DNA of 64,000 nt from Nocardia macrotermitis (GCF_009604405.1 NZ_WEGK01000009.1:186001-250000); one strand, 5' to 3'. Positions 26,826 through 36,670 are shown, counted from the first letter of the stretch. Translations and numbers: made by a program. Notes: generated by a model from the sequence alone, not told the origin.

Positions 26826-28193
26826 CTACACCTCGCTCAGTTTCCGATGTCGCGTTTCGGGCAGCGCCAACAGCGACAGCAGTGAGATCACCGCCATCGC
26901 GGCCATGAAGAAACCGACCGCGGTGGTGCCGCGGGTCTGGCCGAGTTGCGCGACGATCAGCGGGGCCACGCCGCCGCCCAGCACGCCACCGAGGTTGTAG
27001 GCGATGCCCGCCCCCGAATACCGCACATCGGTGCCGAACAGTTCGGGCAGGTACGCGCCCAGCGGACCCCAGCCGATGCCCATGCACAGCAGCGCACCGG
27101 ACAGGCTGATCGCGATGAGGATCGGATTGCGGGTGTTCAGCAGCGGGAACATCACCAGACTCCACGCCAGGCTGAAGACCGCGCCGCCCAGCAGCAGCTT
27201 GCGCCGCCCCAGCAGATCGGACTGCCGCGCCACCACGAAGGTGGTCACGCCCAGTACCGTGATCGCGATCAACGTCAGGCCGAGCATCGTATTACGGGGC
27301 ACGCCAAGGGTTTTCGTGGTGTAGGTGAGGCAGTAGGTCGACGCGGTGTAGAACATCACGTACACCACCACGATCGCGCCCGCGCCCAGCAGCAGCTGCT
27401 TGGGGTAGCGCCGGATCACCTCGAGCGTCGGCACCCGCACCGCGTTCCTGCTCGCCAGCAGTTTCGCGAACGCCGGAGTCTCGGCCACCCGCAACCGGAT
27501 TCGCAATCCGACCGCCACCAGCAGGAAGGACAGCAGGAACGGCACCCGCCAGCCCCACGACTCGAACGCGTCCTTCGGAAGTCCTTCCGACAGCGCCCAA
27601 TACACCCCGGTCGCGGCGAAGAAGCCGATGGGAGAACCCATTTGAGGCGCGGCCGCATAAAGACCGCGCCTGCTCTTCGGCGCGTATTCGGTGGAAAGCA
27701 GTGCGGCGCCGCCCCATTCGCCGCCCAGCCCGATGCCCTGCAACACCCGCAGCACCACCAGCAAGATCGGCGCGGCCACCCCGATACTCGAATATCCGGG
27801 CAGCAGTCCGACGAACGCGGTGGACAACCCCATCAGCAGCAGCGAGACCACCAGCGTGGCCTTGCGCCCGATGCGATCACCGAAGTGCCCGAACACGATC
27901 GCGCCCACCGGACGGGCGATGAATCCGATGGCGAAGGTGGCCAGCGAGGCCAGCGTGCCCGCGACCGGCGACAGCGCGGGGAAGAACAGCTTGTTCAGCA
28001 CCAGCGCCGCGGCGGTGCCGTAGATGTAGTAGTCGTAGAACTCGATCGCGGTGCCGATGAAGCTCGCGATCGCGATGGTCCGGCCCGAACCCGACGGACG
28101 CTCCGGCGTAGCAGCCGGCGATGCGGCGGATGGCGTGGCGGGAGCGGAGCTCTCGTCGGACGGCCGCGAGGCGGCGGGCGCAGGATCGGTCAC
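26826..28193 (-). CDS. MFS transporter, metabolite:H+ symporter (ProP/ShiA-like)
   Basis: This 455-residue permease has twelve hydrophobic segments after a 37-residue Pro/Ala/Ser-rich cytoplasmic tail. Signature segments of the metabolite:H+ symporter group are SFIGTAIEFYDYYIYGTAAA in helix 1, the loop GHFGDRIGRK, and RVLQGIGLGGEWGGAALL. Members carry osmolytes, shikimate, dicarboxylates or similar acids. The substrate cannot be told from sequence. GTG at 28193 is preceded by GAGGG. It is upstream of the proline genes but separated by 300 bases, so proline transport is possible but not shown. Confidence 0.9.
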   Translation of the reverse strand: MTDPAPAASRPSDESSAPATPSAASPAATPERPSGSGRTIAIASFIGTAIEFYDYYIYGTAAALVLNKLFFPALSPVAGTLASLATFAIGFIARPVGAIVFGHFGDRIGRKATLVVSLLLMGLSTAFVGLLPGYSSIGVAAPILLVVLRVLQGIGLGGEWGGAALLSTEYAPKSRRGLYAAAPQMGSPIGFFAATGVYWALSEGLPKDAFESWGWRVPFLLSFLLVAVGLRIRLRVAETPAFAKLLASRNAVRVPTLEVIRRYPKQLLLGAGAIVVVYVMFYTASTYCLTYTTKTLGVPRNTMLGLTLIAITVLGVTTFVVARQSDLLGRRKLLLGGAVFSLAWSLVMFPLLNTRNPILIAISLSGALLCMGIGWGPLGAYLPELFGTDVRYSGAGIAYNLGGVLGGGVAPLIVAQLGQTRGTTAVGFFMAAMAVISLLSLLALPETRHRKLSEV

Positions 28194-28493
28194 GGTTTTC
28201 CCTCATCACGTCGGTCGAACCGGGTCATGCTACGCGAGCGCCCCGGAACAGCCCCGATGTGGTCGGGTACGCCGCTCGGCGGATGTGACCAGTTGGCGTC
28301 ACTAGCGGCAACACCCGCCGAGCAGCACTACACTTCCCCGCCGATCGGGCTGGGGAAGATCTTCGAGGTGGGCCGGTTCGGCTTCCCCCTCATGGAAGCC
28401 GACCCGGTCGTTCGCTACCTCGTCATGAACTGTATCACCATCTGCCATCTTTCAGTGGTACATACCACTATTTAACGGTCCAGTAATAATGCC
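28194..28493. other. 300-base intergenic region between the MFS gene and proline dehydrogenase gene
   Basis: Nothing protein-like was found here. It must hold the promoter of the MFS gene (minus strand) and the 3' end of the proline operon. The only clear structure is the palindrome at 28454-28469, listed separately. The A+T content rises near 28420-28490, around the palindrome. Confidence 0.4.
28454..28469. promoter_or_regulatory. Perfect palindrome downstream of the proline operon
   Basis: Perfect 7-base arms AGTGGTA and TACCACT flank the dinucleotide CA in a locally A+T-rich stretch. It lies 25 bases beyond the stop of the proline dehydrogenase gene and about 260 bases upstream of the MFS start. 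The 2-base spacer is too short for a hairpin loop, so a protein-binding site is more likely than a terminator. No regulator was identified. Confidence 0.35.
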
Positions 28494-29519
28494 TCAGATC
28501 TCGGGCAGCGCCGAACGCAGGAAGAACAGCAGGTTCGCCGGTCGCTCGGCCAGCCTGCGGACGAAGTACCCGTACCACTGATCGCCGAACGGGACGTACA
28601 CCCGCAGATGCTGGCCCAGGCCGATCAGCCGCTCCTGCTCGGCGGGACGGATCCCGTACAGCATCTGGAATTCGAAGTCCGCACGCCCGCGCGAGGTCGC
28701 CGTCGCCAACAGCGCGGCGGCCTCGATCATGACCGGATCGTGCGTGGCGACCATCGGATATCCCTTGCCCCACATCAGAATTCGCAGACAGCGCAGATAG
28801 GAGGCATCGACCTCGCGCTTGCGCCGGAACGCCACCGGCTCCGGCTCGTCGTAGGCGCCCTTGCAGAGCCGGATGCGCGCGCCCTCCTGCGCGAACGCCG
28901 CGCAATCGGCTTCGGTCCGGCGCAGATACGCCTGCAACACGGTGCCCACCGTCTCGGGATGGTCCCGGCGCAGCGCGCGCACGATCGCCAGCCGCGCCTC
29001 GGTGGAGGCGTGATCCTCGGCGTCGACGGTCATCCAGATCCCCGCTGCCGCAGCGGCTTCGGCGATCGTGCGGGCATTGCGCAGCGCCACCGCGTCGCCG
29101 TCGCGGCCGAGGGCCTGTCCGAGCGCGGAGAGTTTCACCGAAACCTCCAGCGGGCGTGGGGCATCCGCGGCCTCGCGCGGCAACTTCGCCAGGGGTTCGA
29201 GCAGGCGCAGGTACTCGCGCACCACCAGGTCGGCCTGCGCGGGATCGACGGTGTCCTCGCCCAGGTAGTCGATCGTGACGAAGCGGTTCTGCCGCAACAA
29301 CTCTCGCACAGTCCCGAGCGCCGCGTCCCGGGACTCGCCCGCGACGAAACGGTCGACGATCCGCCTGGTCACCGGCATCCGGGTGATACCGCGTTCGGCG
29401 CGAGCCGATCGGGCCACGGCCAGCAGCGCGGGCCGCAGCGGATTACCCGGAGCCCAGGTGGGCCGGTGGTGCGCCGCGGACTCGGCGGGCTGGGTCGGTT
29501 CGGTGTGCACCGCGCTCAT
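28494..29519 (-). CDS. Proline dehydrogenase (monofunctional, FAD-dependent)
   Basis: The 341-residue enzyme oxidises L-proline to pyrroline-5-carboxylate with FAD and passes electrons to the respiratory chain. It has the PRODH beta-alpha barrel. Visible motifs are VSVKLSALG, MTVDAEDHAS, QAYLRRTEAD, RLCKGAYDEP and FEFQMLYGIRP, the last near the substrate-binding arginines in the C-terminal helix. ATG at 29519 overlaps the P5C dehydrogenase stop (ATGA, 29516-29519), so the two steps of proline breakdown are translationally coupled. An upstream frame extension to 29609 lies within the partner gene. Confidence 0.94.
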   Translation of the reverse strand: MSAVHTEPTQPAESAAHHRPTWAPGNPLRPALLAVARSARAERGITRMPVTRRIVDRFVAGESRDAALGTVRELLRQNRFVTIDYLGEDTVDPAQADLVVREYLRLLEPLAKLPREAADAPRPLEVSVKLSALGQALGRDGDAVALRNARTIAEAAAAAGIWMTVDAEDHASTEARLAIVRALRRDHPETVGTVLQAYLRRTEADCAAFAQEGARIRLCKGAYDEPEPVAFRRKREVDASYLRCLRILMWGKGYPMVATHDPVMIEAAALLATATSRGRADFEFQMLYGIRPAEQERLIGLGQHLRVYVPFGDQWYGYFVRRLAERPANLLFFLRSALPEI

Positions 29520-31171
29520 CTCGATTCCCCGGATTCGCTGGCCTGATGCGGATATTCGTGCGCGGTCGCCGGAACGAAGGTCTCCTTGATCGACCGCGGC
29601 GAGGTCCACCGCAGCAGATTGAGCGGGGATCCGGCCTTGTCGTCCGTCCCCGAGGCCCGCGCGCCGCCGAACGGCTGCTGACCGACCACCGCGCCGGTCG
29701 GCTTGTCGTTGAGATAGAAGTTCCCGGCCGCGAAACGCAGTGCGGCCCCGGCCTTCTCGATGGCGTGGCGATCCCGGGCGATGACCGCGCCGGTCAGTGC
29801 GTAGGGCGAACCCGAGTCGACCAGATCCAGCGCGTCCTCGAACGCACCGGGCCGGGCATCGTCGTAGACGTGCACCGACAGCACCGGGCCGAAATACTCG
29901 CTCCGGAAGGCGTCGTCACCGGGATCGTCACCGAGCAGCAGGGTCGGGGCGACGAAATAGCCGACGCTGTCGTCGCACGTGCCGCCCGCCGCGACGGTCA
30001 GGCTCGCGGTCGACTTCGCGCGATCCAGCACACCTGCGAGCCGGTCGAACGCACGCCGATCGATCACCGCCCCACCGAAATTCGTGAAATCGGTGACGTC
30101 GCCGTACCGCAGCGCGTTCACCTCGTCGATCAGCTCCGCGCCCATCCGCGACCACACCGAACGCGGGACGAACGCACGCGAGGCCGCCGAACACTTCTGC
30201 CCCTGGTACTCGTACGCGCCGCGGATCAGCGCGGTCCTGAGCACCTCCGGATCGGCCGAGGGGTGCGCGAGCACGAAATCCTTACCGCCGGTCTCCCCCA
30301 CCAGCCGCGGATAGCCGCGATAGGTATCGATCCGACTACCCACCTCCCGCCACAGCCGCTGGAAGGTGCGCGTGGAACCGGTGAAATGGATGCCCGCCAG
30401 CCGCGGATCGGCCAGCACCACCTCGGACACCTCGGGCCCGTTGCCGTGCACCAGATTGATCACCCCGGGCGGCAGTCCGGCCGCCTCGAGCAGGCACATC
30501 GTGTGATAGGCCGCCACCGCCTGGGTCGGCGAGGGCTTCCAGATCACGGTATTGCCCATCAGGGCGGGCGCGGTCGGCAGATTGCCCGCGATCGCGCTGA
30601 AGTTGAACGGGGTGATCGCGTAGACGAAACCCTCCAGCGGGCGATAGTCGGTGCGGTTCCACACCCCCGGCGCGGAAACCGGCTGACCGGCCAGGATCTC
30701 GCGGGCGAAATGCACGTTGAACCGCCAGAAGTCGACCAGTTCGCAGGGTGCGTCGATCTCGGCCTGATAGCAGGTCTTGGACTGGCCGAGCATGGTCGCC
30801 GCGGCGATCCGCTCCCGCCACGGGCCTGCCAGCAGATCCGCCGCGCGCAGGAAGACCGCGGCGCGTTCGTCGAAAGGCAGTGCGCGCCAAGCGGACGCGG
30901 CGTCGGTGGCGGCGGCCACGGCGTCGCGGGCCTCGTCCGGCTCGGCCAGGTGCAGGGTGCCCAGCACCTCGGCGTGCCGGTGCGGCTGCACCACATCCAC
31001 CGCGGCTCCGGTGCCGGGCCGGTGGCGCCCGTCGATCACGTGGCAGATCTCGGTGGGGTGGGCGGCCAGCTCGTTCAGAGCGGCGCGCAGGCGTGCGCGT
31101 TCGGGGGTGCCGGGCGCATAGGAGTGCACGGGTTCGTTGGTCGGTGCGGGGACCGTGGTGATCGCGTCCAT
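29516..31171 (-). CDS. pruA: 1-pyrroline-5-carboxylate dehydrogenase
   Basis: This 551-residue aldehyde dehydrogenase oxidises glutamate semialdehyde, the product of proline dehydrogenase, to glutamate with NAD. Family motifs include ITPFNFSAIAGNLPTAPALM, the general-base glutamate in LVGETGGKDF, the catalytic cysteine in YQGQKCSAASRAFVP and the C-terminal GQQPFGGARASGTDDKAG. The length is that of the single-domain enzyme (about 540). ATG at 31171 begins the first recognisable family residues. It is the first gene of the proline operon and is divergent from the PucR-type regulator gene, with 79 bases between starts. Confidence 0.95.
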   Translation of the reverse strand: MDAITTVPAPTNEPVHSYAPGTPERARLRAALNELAAHPTEICHVIDGRHRPGTGAAVDVVQPHRHAEVLGTLHLAEPDEARDAVAAATDAASAWRALPFDERAAVFLRAADLLAGPWRERIAAATMLGQSKTCYQAEIDAPCELVDFWRFNVHFAREILAGQPVSAPGVWNRTDYRPLEGFVYAITPFNFSAIAGNLPTAPALMGNTVIWKPSPTQAVAAYHTMCLLEAAGLPPGVINLVHGNGPEVSEVVLADPRLAGIHFTGSTRTFQRLWREVGSRIDTYRGYPRLVGETGGKDFVLAHPSADPEVLRTALIRGAYEYQGQKCSAASRAFVPRSVWSRMGAELIDEVNALRYGDVTDFTNFGGAVIDRRAFDRLAGVLDRAKSTASLTVAAGGTCDDSVGYFVAPTLLLGDDPGDDAFRSEYFGPVLSVHVYDDARPGAFEDALDLVDSGSPYALTGAVIARDRHAIEKAGAALRFAAGNFYLNDKPTGAVVGQQPFGGARASGTDDKAGSPLNLLRWTSPRSIKETFVPATAHEYPHQASESGESR

Positions 31172-31250
31172 AGCAGGAAATAAACACCGACGAGACCGGT
31201 CACGACTTGTTCCATCGGACGAATTGCGGGATGAGTTTTGGTCGGATTGA

Positions 31251-32927
31251 ATGAAGAGTGTGAATCAGTTCATACCGCTCTCGGAGCTGCTGTCGGCGCT
31301 GACCAGCTCGGTCGTCACGCTGGTGGACACGCCAGAGGGCGATGACGTGATGGTCGGCTCGGTGGCCTTCCTGGATCCGGACGACCCGGTCCCCGAGGCG
31401 GCCCCCGCCCAGCCGTTGCCGGAGCTGTATCTCCAGGTCGGAGTCTCCGACGCCGACGCGGCGCACTGGCTGCGCGAGCTCACCCGGCACTGTCCGGCGC
31501 GGTATCGCCCGCGCGCACTGTTCTCCAAGGGAGCCGAGGAGCTGCGCGAGGCCGCCCGCGCGGCCGGACTCGCGCTGATCGCGGTGCATCCGCACGCCCG
31601 CTGGGAGATGGTGCACGCGCTCGTCGGGCGGATCATCGGACAGGGCGGCGGCCCGCTGACGGTGACCGCCACCCCGGCACTGGACACCGATCTGTTCGGG
31701 CTCGCGGCCTCGGTGGCCGAATCCACGCACGGACTGGTCACCATCGAGGACGACCAGTCCCGGGTGCTGGCCTATTCGGCCGACAGCAGCGCCTGCGCCG
31801 ACGCGGTGCGGCGGCTGTCGGTACTGGGCCGTCAGGGGCCGCCGGGCTACCTGCACTGGTTGCAGCGCGAGGGCATCTTCGACCGGCTGCGCAACACCGG
31901 TGACACCGTGGAGGTTCCGGCCCAGCTGGAGTGGGAAACCAAGCGCCGCATCGCGATCGGCATCCGCGAGCCGGGCGTGCCGGGCATCCGCCCGCGCACG
32001 GTACTGGGCACCATCTGGGTGCAGGAGGGCGCGGAACCGCTGCGTTCGGACAGTCCCCGCGTGCTGCGCGGCGCGGCTTCCATTGCCGCACGGGTCATCT
32101 GGCGCACCCGGCACGCGCCGACCACCGACGCGCTGCTGATCCAGCGGCTGTTCGGCGCGCACGGCGGCGACGTCGACGTGGCCGCCTTCGCCGAGACGTT
32201 CGGCGTCGCGGCGGACGGGCGCGCGGCGGTGGTCGGCTTCGCCCGGCACACCGACGAGCCCGAACCGGCCCACCGCACCCACGACGCCGTACACCGCGGC
32301 GCGGTCACACTTCGCCTGCACGCCAGCGCCTTTCGGCAAGACTGCGTCACCACGGTGATCGGCGATCGGCTGTATGTGCTGTTCCCCGAGCATCATTCGG
32401 CCGATCGGGTGACGTCCTGGACCAGACAGGTCATCGAACAGCTCGCCGACCGATCCGGCCTGCGCCTGCGCGCCGCCATCGCCTCCCCTGTGGACGGCCT
32501 GGCCGACGCCGCCCGCGCCCGCGCCGAGGTCGACCGGGTGCTGGACCGCACCGCCGACCTCCCCGACGCCGACACCGTCACCACCCTGGCCCACTCCCGC
32601 ACCACGGTCCTGCTCGCCGAAATCCTCACCCTGATCGCCGATCAGCCCCAACTCCGCGACCCCCGCCTGGACACCCTCGTGGCATACGACGCGAAATACT
32701 CCGCCGACCTACTCGCCAGCCTGGACGCCTACCTCGCCCGCCACGGCGATGTCCGCACGGCCGCAACGGATCTCAGCATCCACCCCAACACCCTGCGCTA
32801 CCGCGTCCGCCGCGCCACCCAACTCATGGGCCTGGACCTGGACTCCGCCCCCGACCGCCTACTCCTGGAAATCCAACTCGCGGTACACCGCTCGGCCACC
32901 CCACCTCCCGCCGAAACTCGCAACTGA
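31251..32927 (+). CDS. PucR/CdaR-family activator of proline utilisation (PruC-like)
   Basis: This 558-residue regulator has an N-terminal PucR-like ligand-binding region, a central GGDEF-like/CdaR region (about 300-440) and a C-terminal PucR helix-turn-helix. The last is visible as YLARHGDVRTAATDLSIHPN followed by TLRYRVRRA. In mycobacteria and Streptomyces a regulator of this type, divergent from the proline catabolic genes, activates them when proline is present. Gene arrangement supports the same role here; the ligand is inferred. The 79-base gap to the proline operon must hold both promoters and the binding site, but no symmetric operator was seen. Confidence 0.9.
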   Translation: MKSVNQFIPLSELLSALTSSVVTLVDTPEGDDVMVGSVAFLDPDDPVPEAAPAQPLPELYLQVGVSDADAAHWLRELTRHCPARYRPRALFSKGAEELREAARAAGLALIAVHPHARWEMVHALVGRIIGQGGGPLTVTATPALDTDLFGLAASVAESTHGLVTIEDDQSRVLAYSADSSACADAVRRLSVLGRQGPPGYLHWLQREGIFDRLRNTGDTVEVPAQLEWETKRRIAIGIREPGVPGIRPRTVLGTIWVQEGAEPLRSDSPRVLRGAASIAARVIWRTRHAPTTDALLIQRLFGAHGGDVDVAAFAETFGVAADGRAAVVGFARHTDEPEPAHRTHDAVHRGAVTLRLHASAFRQDCVTTVIGDRLYVLFPEHHSADRVTSWTRQVIEQLADRSGLRLRAAIASPVDGLADAARARAEVDRVLDRTADLPDADTVTTLAHSRTTVLLAEILTLIADQPQLRDPRLDTLVAYDAKYSADLLASLDAYLARHGDVRTAATDLSIHPNTLRYRVRRATQLMGLDLDSAPDRLLLEIQLAVHRSATPPPAETRN

Positions 32928-33079
32928 ACCGCACCGGTCCCGAACTCTCGCCCGAATCCCCGACTGGCCGCGACCGATATCCGCTCACCGATGCCCGGGA
33001 CCCACCAACCGGCGCTGTTCACGAGAGCCCGGCTGCTGTCCGCTTATCACGATCCACTGCCATAGAACTGCCCCGAAAC

Positions 33080-33121
33080 ACAATGTGCCCGTAGGGATTT
33101 CTCTCCCTACGGGCACATTGT
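33080..33121. terminator. Bidirectional terminator between the PucR-type gene and ileS
   Basis: A perfect 18-base stem (left arm ACAATGTGCCCGTAGGGA) encloses the 6-base loop TTTCTC. It lies between two convergent genes, 152 bases after the regulator stop and 29 bases beyond the ileS stop. The stem is long enough to end transcription from either side. The 150 bases before it hold no recognisable gene. Confidence 0.85.
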
Positions 33122-33150
33122 CCAGGTCACGCCGTACGATCGGCCTCGAC

Positions 33151-36100
33151 TCAGGCTTTGGTGATCGACACCTTCACCCCGCCGACCACCTCGGCCGCCT
33201 CCGGTCCCGCATCGGCGAATGTGAGTGTGGTGGCGAGGATTTCACCGGCGATCAGCTCGCGGTGCGTGCTCGCCCACTCGGCATGATCCGCCGGCACGTC
33301 CAGCACCACCGTGATGCGGTCCGACACCTCCAACCCCAGCGACTTGCGGGTCTCCTGCAGATCGCGGATGAGGTCGCGCGCCCACCCCTCGGCCTCCAAC
33401 TCCTCGGTGACCTCCGAATTCAGCACCACCAGGCCGGCATTGCCGGGCAGCGCGGCGGTCGACTCGGGTTCGGCGGCGACCAGGCGCTGGGTGTACTCCT
33501 CGGGCAGTAGTTCCACCCCGGCCGCGATCACCACGCCCTCGGGGCTCTCGGACCACTCCCCGGCCTTGACCGCCTTGATCACCGTCTGCACCTGCTTGCC
33601 CAGGCGCGGACCCGCGGCACGGGCGTTCACGACCAGTTCGAAACGACCGTGCGCGGCCACATCGGTGGTCAGGTCGACCCGCTTGACGTTCACCTCGTCG
33701 GCGACGATATCGGTGAACGGCCGCAACCGTTCCGCATCGGCCGCAGCGATCGTCAACTCCGACAACGGCAGTCGCACCCGCAGCTGCTGCGCCTTGCGCA
33801 GGCTCAACACCGTCGAACACACCGACCGCACCTCGTCCATGGCCGAGACCAGCTCCGTGTCCGCGGGCAGTTCCCCGGCCTCGGGCCAGTCGGTCAGATG
33901 CACCGAACGCCCACCGGTCAGCCCGCGCCAGATCACCTCGGACACCAGCGGCAGCAGCGGCGCGGCCAGGCGGGTGGTCACCTCGAGCACCGTGTGCAGG
34001 GTGTCGATGGCGTCGTTGTCCTCCTCCCAGAACCGCGAACGCGACCGGCGCACATACCAGTTGGTGAGCGCGTCGGCGAAGGAGCGCAGTTCGTCGCAGG
34101 CCCCGGCGATGTCGTACACGTCCAGCGCCTCGGTGATCACGTCCCGGGTGCGCGCCAGCTTGGCCAGGATGTACCGATCCAGCACATGCTCCGAATCGGT
34201 GCGCCAGGTCCCCGGCTTCGAGGCGTACAGCTGCAGGAACGTCCACGCGTTCCACAGCGGCCGCAACGCATGGCTCACGCCCTCGCGGATACCGCGCTCG
34301 GTGACAATGAGGTTGCCGCCGCGCAGGATCGGCGAACTCATCAGGAACCAGCGCATGGCATCGGAGCCGTCGCGGTCGAACACCTCGTTGACGTTCGGGT
34401 AGTTGCCCTTGGACTTGGACATCTTGAGCCCGTCGTCACCGAGCACGATGCCGTGCGCGGCAACGGTCTTGAACGCCGGACGATCGAACAGCGCGGTCGC
34501 CAGCACGTGCATCTGATAGAACCAGCCGCGGGTCTGCCCGATGTACTCGACGATGAAGTCGGCCGGGTTGTGGCCCAGCTCCCCGCCCATCCCGTCGAAC
34601 CACTCCTTGTTCTCGAACGGGTAGTGCACCTGCGCGAATGGCATCGACCCCGAATCGAACCAACAGTCCAGCACCTCGGGCACCCGGCGCATCACCGACT
34701 TGCCGGTCGGGTCGTCCGGGTTGGGCCGCACCAGCTCATCGATCGCGGGCCGGTGCAGATCGTCCGGACGCACCCCGAAGTCCCGTTCGAGCTCGTCCAG
34801 CGACCCGTACACATCGATGCGCGGATACGCCGGATCATCGGAGATCCACACCGGGATCGGGCTGCCCCAGTACCGGTTCCGGCTGATGTTCCAGTCCCGC
34901 GCGCCCTCGAGCCACTTCCCGAACTGCCCGTCCCGGATGTGCTCCGGCACCCAGGTGATCTCCTGGTTCAACGCCACCATCCGGTCCCGGAACTCGGTCA
35001 CCGCCACGAACCAGGACGGCACCGCCATGTAGATCAGCGGCTGCCCCGAACGCCAGCTGTGCGGATACGAGTGCTCGATCGTCTCGTGCCGCAACAGCTT
35101 CCCGGCCGCCTTGAGATCCTTGATGATCACCGGATTCGCGTCGAACACCAGCAGACCCTCGTACGGCGGCACCATCGAGGTGAACCGCCCGCCCGGCGTC
35201 AGCGGCTGCACCAGCTCGATCCCGTTGGCGGTGGCGACATCCATGTCCTCCTCACCGAACGCGGGCGCCAGATGCACGATCCCGGTGCCGGATTCGGTGG
35301 TGACGTAGTCCGCGTTCAACACCCGATGCGAGTTCGGGTGGCCGACGAAGAAGTCGAACGGCGGCTCGTACCGCAGATCCGCCAGCGCCGCGCCCGCGTA
35401 CTCACCCAGCACCTCGGGTTCGGCCCCGAGTTCGCGCGCGTACTGCGAAACCCGTTCGGCGGCGAGCAGATACCGCTTCTCGTCCTGCCCGCGCACCTGG
35501 ACGTAGGTCACGTCCGGATGCACCGCGATCGCCAGGTTGGACGGCAGCGTCCACGGCGTCGTCGTCCAGATCAGCGCGTTGGCGCCGTCCAGATCGTGCA
35601 GCGGATGATCGGCGGGCACCCGCAGCGGCATGTCCACGGTGACGGCCGGGTCCTGCCGCATCTTGTAGGCGTCGTCGAGGCGGGTCTCCTGGTTGGACAG
35701 CGGCGTCTGCTCGTACCAGCTGTACGGCAGCACCCGGAATCCCTGGTACACCAACCCCTTGTCGTACAGCGTCTTGAATGCCCACATCACCGACTCCATG
35801 AAGTCGAGATCCAGGGTTTTGTAGTCGTTGTCGAAATCGACCCACCGGGCCTGACGAGTCACATAATCGCGCCACTCACCGGTGTAGCGGAGCACAGAGG
35901 ATTTGACAGCGGCATTGAATTCCGCAAGACCCATCTGTTCGATCTGTGATTTGTCCGTGATACCGAGCTGCTTCTCCGCTTCGAGCTCCGCAGGCAGTCC
36001 GTGACAGTCCCAACCGAATCGCCGATCGACCTTCTTACCGCGCATCGTCTGAAAACGCGGGATCAAATCCTTGACGTATCCGGTGAGCAGATGTCCGTAA

Positions 36101-36327
36101 TGTGGCAAACCGTTGGCGAACGGCGGACCGTCGTAGAAGACGAACTCGGCACTGTCCGAACGGTTGTCGATGCTGGCCCGGAAGGTGTCGTCCGCGGCCC
36201 AGTAGTCCAGGACGCGTTGCTCCAGCTCCGGGAAGGAAACCTGACCCCCGACGCCCAGATCGACGCGCGGATAGCTGTCCCGGACCTCGCCGGCCTCTGC
36301 CTTGCGGTGGGTTGTCTCGTCCGCCAT
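33151..36327 (-). CDS. ileS: Isoleucyl-tRNA synthetase
   Basis: This 1058-residue class I synthetase charges tRNA-Ile. The HIGH-type motif is GLPHYGHL (HYGH at 76-79), and KMSKS is present as GLKMSKSKGN (about 635-639). An editing domain lies between them, and a long C-terminal domain without the zinc cluster of E. coli IleS follows. Length and sequence layout match the eukaryote-like group found in mycobacteria, a group often less sensitive to mupirocin. The leader upstream is a T-box, so translation should rise when tRNA-Ile is uncharged. Confidence 0.96.
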   Translation of the reverse strand: MADETTHRKAEAGEVRDSYPRVDLGVGGQVSFPELEQRVLDYWAADDTFRASIDNRSDSAEFVFYDGPPFANGLPHYGHLLTGYVKDLIPRFQTMRGKKVDRRFGWDCHGLPAELEAEKQLGITDKSQIEQMGLAEFNAAVKSSVLRYTGEWRDYVTRQARWVDFDNDYKTLDLDFMESVMWAFKTLYDKGLVYQGFRVLPYSWYEQTPLSNQETRLDDAYKMRQDPAVTVDMPLRVPADHPLHDLDGANALIWTTTPWTLPSNLAIAVHPDVTYVQVRGQDEKRYLLAAERVSQYARELGAEPEVLGEYAGAALADLRYEPPFDFFVGHPNSHRVLNADYVTTESGTGIVHLAPAFGEEDMDVATANGIELVQPLTPGGRFTSMVPPYEGLLVFDANPVIIKDLKAAGKLLRHETIEHSYPHSWRSGQPLIYMAVPSWFVAVTEFRDRMVALNQEITWVPEHIRDGQFGKWLEGARDWNISRNRYWGSPIPVWISDDPAYPRIDVYGSLDELERDFGVRPDDLHRPAIDELVRPNPDDPTGKSVMRRVPEVLDCWFDSGSMPFAQVHYPFENKEWFDGMGGELGHNPADFIVEYIGQTRGWFYQMHVLATALFDRPAFKTVAAHGIVLGDDGLKMSKSKGNYPNVNEVFDRDGSDAMRWFLMSSPILRGGNLIVTERGIREGVSHALRPLWNAWTFLQLYASKPGTWRTDSEHVLDRYILAKLARTRDVITEALDVYDIAGACDELRSFADALTNWYVRRSRSRFWEEDNDAIDTLHTVLEVTTRLAAPLLPLVSEVIWRGLTGGRSVHLTDWPEAGELPADTELVSAMDEVRSVCSTVLSLRKAQQLRVRLPLSELTIAAADAERLRPFTDIVADEVNVKRVDLTTDVAAHGRFELVVNARAAGPRLGKQVQTVIKAVKAGEWSESPEGVVIAAGVELLPEEYTQRLVAAEPESTAALPGNAGLVVLNSEVTEELEAEGWARDLIRDLQETRKSLGLEVSDRITVVLDVPADHAEWASTHRELIAGEILATTLTFADAGPEAAEVVGGVKVSITKA

Positions 36328-36579
36328 GTCGGGACGTGTCTCCTCGTGCCGTATGCGCCGCAGCGCAGCCTGTGGGCACGGGGACGAATATCGGCGCCGG
36401 TGCGCCGAGACCGCGGTACCACCCCGCTTGCCCGGCGCAATGGTGACAGCGCCGGACCTCTCGTTGTGAGCTGTGACGGGCCCACCCGTTCGGTTCTACT
36501 GAGCGTCGCAGCTCACGAGGCCGCGCAGCCGTTCTTCCGAAGACTCCCCGGTGATTGCCGGATCAATGCCGTAGTTACA
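36328..36579 (-). promoter_or_regulatory. Translational T-box leader of ileS, with promoter
   Basis: The leader carries the conserved T-box sequence GGGTGGTACCGCGG (within 36409-36424), whose TGG pairs with the CCA end of uncharged tRNA. Upstream, the Stem I sequence GGCAATCACCGGGGAG holds ATC at 36555-36553, an isoleucine codon, as the specifier. The conserved CAGTAGAACCGAACGGG element lies between them. No terminator hairpin precedes the gene; the ribosome site GAGGAG near 36344 would instead be sequestered. This matches the ileS T-boxes known from Mycobacterium and Nocardia. A -10-like TACAAT at 36591-36586 places transcript start near 36579. Confidence 0.9.
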
Positions 36580-36670
36580 GGTTTGATTGTAGCCAGTGCG
36601 GTCAAAACTATTTCCGACCGCGGTCCGCGTTCGCATCGCGTGACCACCGGCGCGCCGCGCGCGGCACGGC

